DNA from: an uncultured Anaplasmataceae bacterium
GTDB lineage: Bacteria > Pseudomonadota > Alphaproteobacteria > Rickettsiales > CAIPFW01
DNA: 5,991 nucleotides
Assembly (NCBI GenBank): GCA_903864455.1
Contig: CAIPFW010000159.1
Span: forward strand, 1 to 5,991
Direction of reading: 5' to 3'
Position numbers and translations under genes: made by a program. Position 1 is the first letter of the stretch; each line of letters starts with the position of its first letter. A model generated the notes under the pieces. The model did not search any database. It saw only the letters and a list, made by a program, of their open reading frames with translations, and had not been told where the DNA came from. Below, piece after piece: positions 1 through 5,911 of the stretch.

Positions 1-66
1 ATCAAAGTAATTCTTGAGAAACAAATATGATGGTTTAATGGAATTTTTTATTTAAGGGGAAATGCA

Positions 67-180
67 ATGGGTTTAATGAAAATTATAGCGTTACTGAATT
101 GCGAAGTTAAAAGAGTTAAAAGAAATGTTTTGGTGGGAAGATACGTTTTTATAATGAGGCGGTATACGGCAAAGATTTAA
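67..180 (+). CDS. Possible 37-residue basic small protein, antisense to the S-gene end
   Basis: An ATG at 67 follows AAGGGGA (54-60) with about 7 bases from the GGGG to the start, the strongest Shine-Dalgarno match in a window where most genes lack one. The frame runs 37 codons to a TAA at 178-180. The peptide begins M-G-L-M-K-I-I-A-L-L-N-C and then becomes strongly basic (V-K-R-V-K-R, later R-Y-V-F-I-M-R-R-Y). The two V-K-R units are encoded by a perfect 9-base tandem repeat, GTTAAAAGA at 106-114 and 115-123. It is not a domain I recognise. The last 32 bases overlap the end of the S gene on the other strand. An ATG at 76 is an alternative start. It could equally be a chance ORF. Confidence 0.3.
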   Translation: MGLMKIIALLNCEVKRVKRNVLVGRYVFIMRRYTAKI

Positions 181-1105
181 TATAATCTTCCATGAATTTC
201 CAATCTGGCAATGAATTTTTATCAATCGGGAGTTTGATTTTGAGTGTTTTTAATCTTTCTTGAGAAGCTTTTCGTCCATAAGAAAATCTATATTGTTCAT
301 TGTTTAAAATCGTGACTAAAAACATAGAAATATATTGATTAAGTTCGAAATTTTTCAATTTTATTGGAATTACATCTCCGGTATAAGAAAAATCAGAAGG
401 TTGATAAAAAGTTACCATTGGTTTTCCATTTTTTGCTATTGTTAAATATTTTCCACCTTCAAGAATTTTTTCTTCATCTTTTTCAATATAAGAATGAACG
501 CCATTATTAAACTCTGTAGCCGTAATCAATAGTATTTCACCTTTTTTCTTTGAAATGACATCATAACTTTTTTTACTTTCAAAAAAAAATAATTCTTGCA
601 ACTCAAAATATTTCCATTCATTTTGATTTAAAGATATCTTACCTTGAGTTACTGAGTCTTTTGAAGGTAAAGAAATTTTAATTTCTTCTACATACGATGG
701 TATTTCATCAATATCGGGAATTAAAATATCTTTAAGTGTTCTATTAGCTTGCCTTCCATAGCTGTATTTATATTTATTTGCTCGAAGACACATACAATAA
801 AATAACATTTGATTCTGCGTTAAAGAGATTTTTGGTTTTAATGTATTGATATGATACCCGCTATAATATTTCTTTGTTTGCAAAAAAGATTCCATCACTG
901 ATCCACTACAAGCAACAGAAATTGTATTTTCTGGATTGATTTTGTATCTCTCATTGAATGAAACGAAACCGCAAACTCCATTATTTTTTTCACCACGAGA
1001 AACAAATGGAATGCCGTTTTTTTCTTCAATCATTTTATTAAATTCAAGACTTGATCCATATTGAATATCAAACAAATCACTTAATTTTATATATTTTCTA
1101 TTCAT
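149..1105 (-). CDS. Restriction-modification specificity subunit (HsdS/BcgI B-like, two TRDs)
   Basis: This 318-residue protein is probably the DNA-recognition subunit of the adjacent restriction-modification system. It is an internal duplication. Residues about 5-135 form a first target-recognition half ending in Y-S-Y-G-R-Q-A-N-R-T-L-K-D-I-L-I-P (114-130). Residues about 163-300 form a second half ending in the matching F-S-Y-G-R-K-A-S-Q-E-R-L-K-T-L-K-I-K-L-P (274-293). Repeated SYGR blocks followed by a helix are typical of type I S subunits and of BcgI-type B subunits (about 340 residues); each half would read one half of a bipartite site. The C-terminal I-K-S-L-P-Y ending is also familiar from this family. 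The ATG lies inside the methylase stop (ATGA overlap), with no Shine-Dalgarno site of its own, so translation is probably coupled. A run of nine T's in the coding strand (581-589) encodes F173-F175 at the start of the second half. The recognition sequence cannot be predicted. Confidence 0.86.
   Translation of the reverse strand: MNRKYIKLSDLFDIQYGSSLEFNKMIEEKNGIPFVSRGEKNNGVCGFVSFNERYKINPENTISVACSGSVMESFLQTKKYYSGYHINTLKPKISLTQNQMLFYCMCLRANKYKYSYGRQANRTLKDILIPDIDEIPSYVEEIKISLPSKDSVTQGKISLNQNEWKYFELQELFFFESKKSYDVISKKKGEILLITATEFNNGVHSYIEKDEEKILEGGKYLTIAKNGKPMVTFYQPSDFSYTGDVIPIKLKNFELNQYISMFLVTILNNEQYRFSYGRKASQERLKTLKIKLPIDKNSLPDWKFMEDYIKSLPYTASL
1102..1105 (-). promoter_or_regulatory. ATGA start/stop overlap coupling methylase and S genes
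   Basis: The minus-strand sequence reads CTA TGA for the methylase end and ATG AAT for the S start, sharing the bases ATGA. Such overlaps usually allow the terminating ribosome to re-initiate. No Shine-Dalgarno-like sequence is visible in the 20 bases before it, which makes coupling the more likely route to S translation. Confidence 0.7.
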
Positions 1106-2223
1106 AGATTATTCAAAAATTTATAAGTTGCAAAATTGTGAACCGTTTTTATAAAATCTTCTTTTGCAAGCTTTGAATAATCTGTAACCATATAAGCTTC
1201 AGCACACCATTCATCATCAAATAAAACTTCTTTTTTAACGCTTAATCCATCTTGCTCTTCGTTGTTTTTATATAATTTCAACCAATGTTTTTTAATTTCA
1301 TTCCATTGATTGTTTTTATCTATTCGTCCCTTTTTTGTTTTTACAAAACCATCGTCTTTGAAATAACCGAAAAATGTTTTTGAATTTTTATCATGAGGAG
1401 TGTGAGATTGTAAAACAATAATACAGGTAACAACTCCAACAGGAGCGAATAATTCATCTGGCATCGAAAAAACAGCTTTAAGTTTATGTTTTTTAAGAAG
1501 TCTTTCTTTGACGAGCATGACATTTTTCTGCTTAGAAATTGCACAGCTAAATTGAACTATCGCTACACAGGTGCCATTTTTTTCTAATAAATCGCAAGCA
1601 TTTTCTATAAATTCTAATTGCTTTTCTGAGTTTCCTTCCTTATATGGAGGATTTAAGAAAGCGATATTTGGTTTTAAATTTTTTATTATATTTTGTTCTT
1701 TTTCCGAAAAGCAATCACCTCTGTAAATGTGAGCTTTTCCATCCCCAGACATAATCATATTTGAACAGGCAAAACAAAACATTTTTTCTTCTTTTTCTAT
1801 TCCTATTAATTGCTTTTCTTTTATTTTATTTTTTATTTCATTGTCGTCTGTTTGATTCAACATATATTTCATAGCAGATACCAAAAATCCACCTGTTCCA
1901 CAACATGGATCTAAAATAATACTGTTGATATCTAAGCGAGCGATTTCACAAAATAGCTCCGTTATATGTTGTGGAGTTAAAACGATACCATTTTTTTTAT
2001 CTGAAGATGTATATCTTACAAATTCTGTATAAAATCTCCCTAAAACATCATATCCTTTTTCTCCATTTTGCGTTAGAGGATATATATTCTTTTCAAGAAT
2101 ATCGATTACGTCTCTAATTACATAATTATCTATTTTGTCTTTTGTTATTTTCTTTTCACGTGACAAATGAAAATTTTCAATTACATCATATACTTTTTTT
2201 ATTACTTCGCTTTCTTTCTTCAT
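1102..2223 (-). CDS. N6-adenine DNA methyltransferase (HsdM / BcgI A methylase-domain-like)
   Basis: This 373-residue protein should transfer a methyl group from S-adenosylmethionine to adenine N6 in the DNA site chosen by the S subunit, protecting host DNA. Residues 1-50 are helical. Residues 58-90 hold the Y-D-V-L-G-R-F-Y-T-E-F block and the G-I-V-L-T-P-Q-H-I-T-E-L segment typical of N6_Mtase/HsdM proteins. Motif I (SAM binding) is D-P-C-C-G-T-G-G-F at 105-113, the catalytic motif IV is N-P-P-Y at 191-194, and F-S-M-P-D-E-L-F follows at 252-259. The C-terminal W-C-A-E-A-Y segment (339-344) resembles the stretch joining methylase to recognition domain in single-chain type IIG enzymes. It is shorter than a free-standing HsdM (about 500 residues) because the usual N-terminal helical part lies in the upstream nuclease ORF. 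The ATG directly follows the upstream TAG in the same frame. There is no good Shine-Dalgarno site, so re-initiation or stop readthrough is likely. Confidence 0.93.
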   Translation of the reverse strand: MKKESEVIKKVYDVIENFHLSREKKITKDKIDNYVIRDVIDILEKNIYPLTQNGEKGYDVLGRFYTEFVRYTSSDKKNGIVLTPQHITELFCEIARLDINSIILDPCCGTGGFLVSAMKYMLNQTDDNEIKNKIKEKQLIGIEKEEKMFCFACSNMIMSGDGKAHIYRGDCFSEKEQNIIKNLKPNIAFLNPPYKEGNSEKQLEFIENACDLLEKNGTCVAIVQFSCAISKQKNVMLVKERLLKKHKLKAVFSMPDELFAPVGVVTCIIVLQSHTPHDKNSKTFFGYFKDDGFVKTKKGRIDKNNQWNEIKKHWLKLYKNNEEQDGLSVKKEVLFDDEWCAEAYMVTDYSKLAKEDFIKTVHNFATYKFLNNL

Positions 2224-2234
2224 CTATTTTTTTT
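2221..2234 (-). other. In-frame amber junction between nuclease and methylase ORFs (A8-TAG-ATG)
   Basis: On the minus strand the nuclease ORF ends GAA AAA AAA TAG and the next codon is the methylase ATG, with no frame change. The stop falls inside what looks like one continuous helical connector. Loss or gain of one A in the eight-A tract would not join the two ORFs: with seven A's a TGA is met three codons after GAA, and with nine A's a TGA appears about 11 codons beyond the TAG position. Only a base substitution in the TAG, or readthrough of it, would give the fusion. TAG also ends lepB here, so there is no sign of general TAG reassignment. Confidence 0.85.
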
Positions 2235-2931
2235 CTACAAGAACATTTTTAATGGCGCCTAGAATTCTTTTTGTTAATTTTTTCGGATCTGGTTTGTTGT
2301 CTGATTCTGATTGTGAATCTGATTTGTAAGATAGTCTAAAACCTCTATCTTCTAAGGCAAGTAAAATTGCACCTATTAAAGTACATCTATTATCAGCGGA
2401 TATTTCGTGCTCATGTAAGGTTTCATTCAATTGAATTGCTGTGTCAGTTATATTAAGATTTTCTATTTTTTTTGCTTCTCCTTCACCTTTATATATTGAG
2501 ATGTAGTCATAAATTGAAAGTAATTTTTCTTCTAATTTTTCTTCTTTTCCGATGAGAAAGTTCGAAACTTTTAATTCTTTTTTATCTTGACCGCTTGCAG
2601 CAATAGCTATTACATCAAATTCTTTTGATAAATCTTTTGCATAATGCAGAACGCCATTTACTGCATAATCTTTTATGTTGTTTGTTTTGCTATCTTCATG
2701 AAAAACTGGATTCGCTTTACATTCGACAATAATAACGAAATCAGGAAAACTTGGCATCGTTATTATAAAATCTGGATATCCATGATTTTCTGTCTTATTT
2801 TTTGATGATTTTGATAGTAAATTTTTAATTTTAGAGTTATTGCTTTTTCCTTCTTCGATTTTGATATTTTTAAATAAAGAATCTTTTTTAAAATGCTCTC
2901 TGATTATTTCCTCAGTATTTCTTTCATTCAT
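2224..2931 (-). CDS. Type I HsdR-N-like nuclease domain protein (PD-(D/E)xK), split from the methylase
   Basis: This is a likely restriction nuclease of 235 residues. Residues about 50-75 contain a PD-(D/E)xK-type core: G-Y-P-D-F-I-I with P53/D54, then V-E-C-K with E70 and K72. Downstream, Y-A-V-N-G-V-L-H-Y-A (about 89-98) and F-D-V-I-A-I-A-A-S-G match my memory of the nuclease part of single-chain type IIG/BcgI-like enzymes. The region around S-A-D-N-R-C-T-L-I-G-A-I-L-L-A-L-E-D (about 178-195) is the start of the helical connector that normally leads into the methylase. No helicase or Walker motifs are present, so this is not a full type I HsdR. I start at the ATG (2931); an in-frame TTG two codons upstream (2937) is an alternative, and neither has a clear Shine-Dalgarno site. 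The ORF ends at TAG, immediately followed in frame by the methylase ATG. It could be a working split subunit or the front part of an amber-interrupted fusion. Confidence 0.85.
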   Translation of the reverse strand: MNERNTEEIIREHFKKDSLFKNIKIEEGKSNNSKIKNLLSKSSKNKTENHGYPDFIITMPSFPDFVIIVECKANPVFHEDSKTNNIKDYAVNGVLHYAKDLSKEFDVIAIAASGQDKKELKVSNFLIGKEEKLEEKLLSIYDYISIYKGEGEAKKIENLNITDTAIQLNETLHEHEISADNRCTLIGAILLALEDRGFRLSYKSDSQSESDNKPDPKKLTKRILGAIKNVLVEKK

Positions 2932-2961
2932 TTGCAAATAAAAATAGTTTTGTTCTCAATC

Positions 2962-2978
2962 AATGTTAGACAAACATT
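2962..2978. repeat. Perfect inverted repeat upstream of the restriction-modification genes
   Basis: AATGTT and AACATT form a perfect 6-bp inverted repeat around a 5-base loop, about 30 bases upstream of the nuclease start, in the 92-base gap after dsbD. On the plus strand it is followed by CTTTTTATTT, so it could act as a weak, GC-free terminator for plus-strand transcripts, although no plus-strand gene precedes it. On the minus strand it could be an operator or a short hairpin in a read-through dsbD transcript. No convincing sigma70 promoter is seen: a TTGATT (2963-2958) lies suitably upstream but has only a poor -10 partner. Confidence 0.35.
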
Positions 2979-3023
2979 CTTTTTATTTCGTTAAAGCAAT
3001 AATTGAAATACTGCAGACTGCTC

Positions 3024-4250
3024 TTATCTCAACCCTTCAAACTCATTCAAAACTAAATCCTCGGTCAAAATTTGAGGTAAAATTTGTGAATTACCATCAC
3101 TTCCAAAAAGCAAATAAAATGGAATTCCAAGTTTATTATATTCTTTGAGTAATTTACTCGCCTCGACGTTTTCATTTGTCATATCAGAATATAAATATAA
3201 AATTTCGCTCTCTTTTAATGAATTAAAAAATTTCTCAGAGCTTAATGCATTTTTCTCATTCACATGGCAAGTTATACACCAAGAAGCTGAAACAACAACG
3301 AAAACTTTTTGCTTTTTTGCCAACGCCTCACTCAATCTTTCTTTTGAAAAGGGAATTTTTTTTCCAAAATCATTGAGATTTTTAATCATGGGGTTTTCAG
3401 GAATGATATAATCCTTAGGTAAAATAAAATATCCAAATATCAAAATCACAGCAAGAATCAAAGCTCGATAAAGATACTTCATTTTTTCAAAATTTTGATG
3501 TAACCAAAAAAAAAACAATAAAAACAATGTTATAAAAATTGCAACTGAGCCATAATAAAACTTTCCTTGCTTCATCAAGACGAATAAAATCCATCCCGCA
3601 GTTGCATATATTGGAAATGCTAATAATTCTTTAAATTTTTCCATCCATGATCCAGGCTTTGGCAAAAACTTCAAAATCGACTTAGAGAGAAATATCGCGC
3701 ATAGAAATGGAAATGCAAAGCCAATCCCCATAGACATAATGATTGCAAAAAAAGTCATATTACTCGCCATTAATCCATACGTCAGAGCCGTTGAGATAAA
3801 TGGTGCGGTGCAAGGAACCGCTAATAATGAGACAAAGAAGCCATTAAAATAGTCACCTATTTTTCCGTGGTGTAATTTTGATTCGATTTCTCCACTTGCG
3901 CTTACAATTTTTGAAAAATTAATTTCAAATAATCCGGATAAATTAAACCCTATTAATAATAATATAGTGAAAATTATTAATAAAAAACCTCCTGACTGCA
4001 TCTGAGATCCGAGAATAATTTGAATTCCGCTTATTTTCAAAACGGATAATAAAATTCCAAAGAGTAAAAAAAACGATAAAATCCCACTCATGTAAAAAAT
4101 ATTTTTACTTATAAAAGCCTTTCTATCGCTGGATGTTTGCAAGAAGCTTGAAATTTTAAGCGAAATTAATGGTAAAATGCATGGCATGAAATTCATCACC
4201 AGCCCACCAAGAAAAGCAAAAAATATATTTAATAAAAAAGACGTAATCAT
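3024..4250 (-). CDS. dsbD: DsbD-family thiol:disulfide interchange protein with C-terminal thioredoxin domain
   Basis: This 408-residue inner-membrane protein should carry electrons from cytoplasmic thioredoxin to periplasmic thiol proteins (disulfide isomerases or cytochrome c maturation factors). Residues about 1-275 are a polytopic DsbD/CcdA-type domain with the two membrane cysteines in N-F-M-P-C24-I-L-P-L and A-V-P-C147-T-A-P-F. The L-A-F-P-I-Y-A-T-A-G-W segment (210-220) is typical of DsbD proteins. The periplasmic C-terminal part (about 300-408) is a thioredoxin-like domain with W-C325-I-T-C328 and the cis-proline loop G-I-P377. The N-terminal alpha domain of E. coli DsbD is absent, so the protein starts directly with the first membrane helix, as in shorter bacterial forms; the thioredoxin domain must then reduce its partners directly. 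Ten T's in the coding strand (3506-3515) encode a phenylalanine run in the last membrane segment. The gene follows lepB by 10 bases and has a good AGGA site. Confidence 0.93.
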   Translation of the reverse strand: MITSFLLNIFFAFLGGLVMNFMPCILPLISLKISSFLQTSSDRKAFISKNIFYMSGILSFFLLFGILLSVLKISGIQIILGSQMQSGGFLLIIFTILLLIGFNLSGLFEINFSKIVSASGEIESKLHHGKIGDYFNGFFVSLLAVPCTAPFISTALTYGLMASNMTFFAIIMSMGIGFAFPFLCAIFLSKSILKFLPKPGSWMEKFKELLAFPIYATAGWILFVLMKQGKFYYGSVAIFITLFLLFFFWLHQNFEKMKYLYRALILAVILIFGYFILPKDYIIPENPMIKNLNDFGKKIPFSKERLSEALAKKQKVFVVVSASWCITCHVNEKNALSSEKFFNSLKESEILYLYSDMTNENVEASKLLKEYNKLGIPFYLLFGSDGNSQILPQILTEDLVLNEFEGLR

Positions 4251-4258
4251 ATTGTTAA

Positions 4259-4262
4259 TCCT
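4259..4262 (-). promoter_or_regulatory. Shine-Dalgarno site of dsbD inside the lepB stop codon
   Basis: AGGA on the minus strand uses the AG of the lepB TAG stop and lies 8 bases before the dsbD ATG. It is the clearest ribosome-binding site among the minus-strand genes here. It fixes the dsbD start and supports co-transcription and coupled translation with lepB. Confidence 0.65.
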
Positions 4263-4995
4263 AATTTATAGAATGAAATATTCTGTTATATCGGATTAAT
4301 TTTAACAGGCTAGATAACTTACCAAAATCAACTTTTGCATCAAAAGAAATACCAATAAAGCTTGCTCTTCCAACTAAATTTTCTTCAGGAATAAAGCCAA
4401 CATCATCGAATCTACTATCTTTTGAATTGTCCCGATTGTCACCCATCATAAAAACATGACCTTGAGGCACAATGTATTCTGCATTTTCATGAAGCGATGG
4501 CATTCCATCTAAATGCATAATAGAATAAGTTTTTTTGTCGCAATTCTTTTCATCGAAAACTTTGAAATCCAATGAAGCATCTATTTCTTCAATTCTATCT
4601 GAAAATATGCCATTTTCCGTGTCTATTATTTTACAATCGTTGATAAAAATCTCACCATTTGATATCGAAATTTTATCACCACCAATTCCAATAACTCTTT
4701 TGATATAATATCTTTTCGAATCTTTTGGTGGAACGAATACTACAACTTCCCCTCTTTTTGGAGTTTTAGAAAAAATTTTACCATGTATAAAACTTGGATG
4801 AATCGGCAAAGCATATTTACTATATCCATAAGCCATTTTGTTTACAAAAATATAATCTCCAATTAATAAATTTGGTTTCATGGAGCTTGAAGGAATATGA
4901 AATGGCTCAAAAAACAATGTTCGAAAAAGCAAAGCGAGAAAAATCATCAGCAAAAGGCTGAGAAAATTTGCTTTGAGAGAAGAGAGAAACTTCAT
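4261..4995 (-). CDS. lepB: Signal peptidase I
   Basis: LepB is the inner-membrane serine protease that removes signal peptides from exported proteins. The 244-residue protein has one N-terminal membrane anchor (about 11-29), followed by F-E-P-F-H-I-P-S-S-S38-M-K-P with the nucleophile S38. The general base is K99 in R-Y-Y-I-K-R-V-I-G-I-G-G-D, and the conserved box G-D-N-R-D-N-S-K-D-S-R lies at 185-195. The ordered catalytic boxes and the length fit S26 family enzymes with a Ser-Lys dyad. The Y-G-Y-S-K-Y stretch after the first box and the C-terminal R-Y-N-R-I-F-H-S-I resemble alphaproteobacterial LepB proteins as I remember them, and are the best taxonomic hint in the window. The ATG has no clear Shine-Dalgarno site. 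The gene ends in TAG 10 bases before dsbD and probably shares its mRNA. Rickettsia-type neighbours such as rnc are not seen. Confidence 0.96.
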   Translation of the reverse strand: MKFLSSLKANFLSLLLMIFLALLFRTLFFEPFHIPSSSMKPNLLIGDYIFVNKMAYGYSKYALPIHPSFIHGKIFSKTPKRGEVVVFVPPKDSKRYYIKRVIGIGGDKISISNGEIFINDCKIIDTENGIFSDRIEEIDASLDFKVFDEKNCDKKTYSIMHLDGMPSLHENAEYIVPQGHVFMMGDNRDNSKDSRFDDVGFIPEENLVGRASFIGISFDAKVDFGKLSSLLKLIRYNRIFHSIN

Positions 4996-5033
4996 TGATT
5001 TGCTTTAATAAAATATAAATACTGTTATTTTTT

Positions 5034-5051
5034 TAACATAAATTCATGTTA
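5034..5051. repeat. Inverted repeat TAACAT-N6-ATGTTA upstream of lepB
   Basis: A perfect 6-bp inverted repeat with a 6-base spacer lies about 40-55 bases before the lepB ATG. A further TGTTA at 5023-5027 gives alternating TGTTA / TAACA / TGTTA half-sites around a run of seven T's (5028-5034). On the lepB strand the hairpin is followed by A's rather than T's, so it is not a terminator for kynA. It could be an operator or chance in A/T-rich DNA. A TTGATA (5055-5050) resembles a -35 box but has no good -10 at the right distance. Confidence 0.3.
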
Positions 5052-5070
5052 TCAATAAAGCAACTTTAAG

Positions 5071-5080
5071 TCAAATTTGA
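5071..5080. repeat. 10-bp perfect palindrome in the kynA-lepB gap
   Basis: TCAAATTTGA is its own reverse complement and lies 15 bases beyond the kynA stop codon, within the 99-base gap before lepB. It has no loop and no adjoining T-run on the kynA strand, so a terminator is unlikely. A protein-binding site is possible but there is no further support. Confidence 0.25.
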
Positions 5081-5094
5081 TTGGGAATAATTTT

Positions 5095-5847
5095 TTAATA
5101 TACGTATTCTGAATTGAAAATAATGCTTCGAATACTCCACAACTCTCTGCAAAAACTTTTTGACAAACTATTTTTCAAATACTCAAAACCTTCAGACCCT
5201 CCTGTCCCCTGGGTTCCAAAACCTATAATTCTCTCAACAAGTTTTAAATGTCTGTAACGCCATTCTTGAATACCCTCATCTATATCCAAAAACATCTCCA
5301 TAATTTCTGTGTATAAAGATTTTTTATGATATATATTTAATAATAGCGATTCAATTTCATTGAATTCATTATGTGAATTTTCATTTATTTCTACATTTTT
5401 GATGCAATGTTTTAAGAAAGATACCCATATGTTATCTTTTAAATAAAGCTCTGAAAAACTTTTCAAAGCAGATTGCTTTTCTATTCCAAGCAAAGCTTCT
5501 ATTTCTCTAAACTGCTTCGATTGAAATCCGCTCGCAGTCCCAAGATATTTTCTAAACGATGCAAATGAATCTGGATGCATAGTTTCTAAAATATCAACCT
5601 GAGAAACAACGAGTTTAAAAATCATTCTTATTCTTTTCAATTTATGAAGCATTGAGAATAATTCACCATTCTCGATATTAGAAATCATCGATTTTCCTTC
5701 ATATATAATTTGCTTGAACCATAATTCATACGCTTGATGAATAATGATAAAAAGCATCTCATCATGAATATCGCCAGACTGAAGAATTTGATTAGATAAA
5801 ATATTTTCTAATTGCAAATAACTCGAATAGTTTAAACCATGATTCAT
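5095..5847 (-). CDS. kynA: Tryptophan 2,3-dioxygenase
   Basis: This haem enzyme opens the indole ring of L-tryptophan with O2 to give N-formylkynurenine, the first step of the kynurenine pathway. With the start chosen here it has 250 residues, near the 260-285 usual for bacterial enzymes. Visible motifs are H-D-E-M-L-F-I-I-I-H37-Q-A-Y-E-L-W (active-site His, H55 in the Xanthomonas enzyme), F95-A-S-F-R99 with the substrate-carboxylate arginine (R117), G-F-Q-S, W-R-Y-R-H200 with the haem ligand (H240), and the T215-G-G-S loop (T254). F95 replaces the Xanthomonas Tyr113; human TDO also has Phe there, and the H-Q-A-Y-E-L-W-F-K-Q run also matches the human form. I prefer the ATG at 5847 because N-H-G-L-N-Y-S-S-Y-L aligns with family N-termini and a perfect TATAAT overlaps the upstream ATG at 5877. 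No kynB, kynU or other pathway gene is in view. Confidence 0.95.
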   Translation of the reverse strand: MNHGLNYSSYLQLENILSNQILQSGDIHDEMLFIIIHQAYELWFKQIIYEGKSMISNIENGELFSMLHKLKRIRMIFKLVVSQVDILETMHPDSFASFRKYLGTASGFQSKQFREIEALLGIEKQSALKSFSELYLKDNIWVSFLKHCIKNVEINENSHNEFNEIESLLLNIYHKKSLYTEIMEMFLDIDEGIQEWRYRHLKLVERIIGFGTQGTGGSEGFEYLKNSLSKSFCRELWSIRSIIFNSEYVY

Positions 5848-5875
5848 ATTGGTGACCAATAAAGAAATTATATGC

Positions 5876-5904
5876 ATTATACAACTATTAATTATAATTT
5901 TTAA
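5876..5904 (-). promoter_or_regulatory. Possible sigma70-type promoter of kynA
   Basis: On the minus strand, TTAAAA (5904-5899) and a perfect TATAAT (5881-5876) are 17 bases apart. Transcription would start near 5869, about 22 bases before the ATG at 5847 and downstream of the alternative ATG at 5877. Two more perfect TATAAT hexamers lie at 5896-5891 and 5872-5867 but lack good -35 partners. In such A/T-rich DNA TATAAT occurs by chance, so the call is tentative. Confidence 0.4.
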
Positions 5905-5911
5905 AAAAATA

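Noticed and set aside
1..30. Tail of a plus-strand gene ending in TGA at 28-30
   Set aside because: Only nine codons are visible and nothing distinguishes them from chance.
1341..1544. 67-codon minus-strand ORF inside the methylase gene
   Set aside because: It lies in another frame of a well-supported methylase and has no recognisable features.
2224..2226. Genome-wide reassignment of TAG to an amino acid
   Set aside because: lepB also ends in TAG at its expected C-terminus, and a TAA lies only two codons further, so TAG works as a normal stop here.
2227..2234. Programmed frameshift at the A8 tract joining nuclease and methylase
   Set aside because: The two ORFs are already in the same frame; a shift of one base either way leads to another stop and not to fusion.
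2963..3148. 61-codon plus-strand ORF over the dsbD 3' end
   Set aside because: It is mostly antisense to the thioredoxin domain of dsbD, with no ribosome-binding site or family resemblance.
3145..3411. 88-codon plus-strand ORF
   Set aside because: It is fully antisense to the conserved W-C-x-x-C region of dsbD and is explained as a mirror of that coding sequence.
5034..5051. Rho-independent terminator for kynA
   Set aside because: On the kynA strand the stem is GC-poor and followed by A's; the T-run lies on the wrong side.
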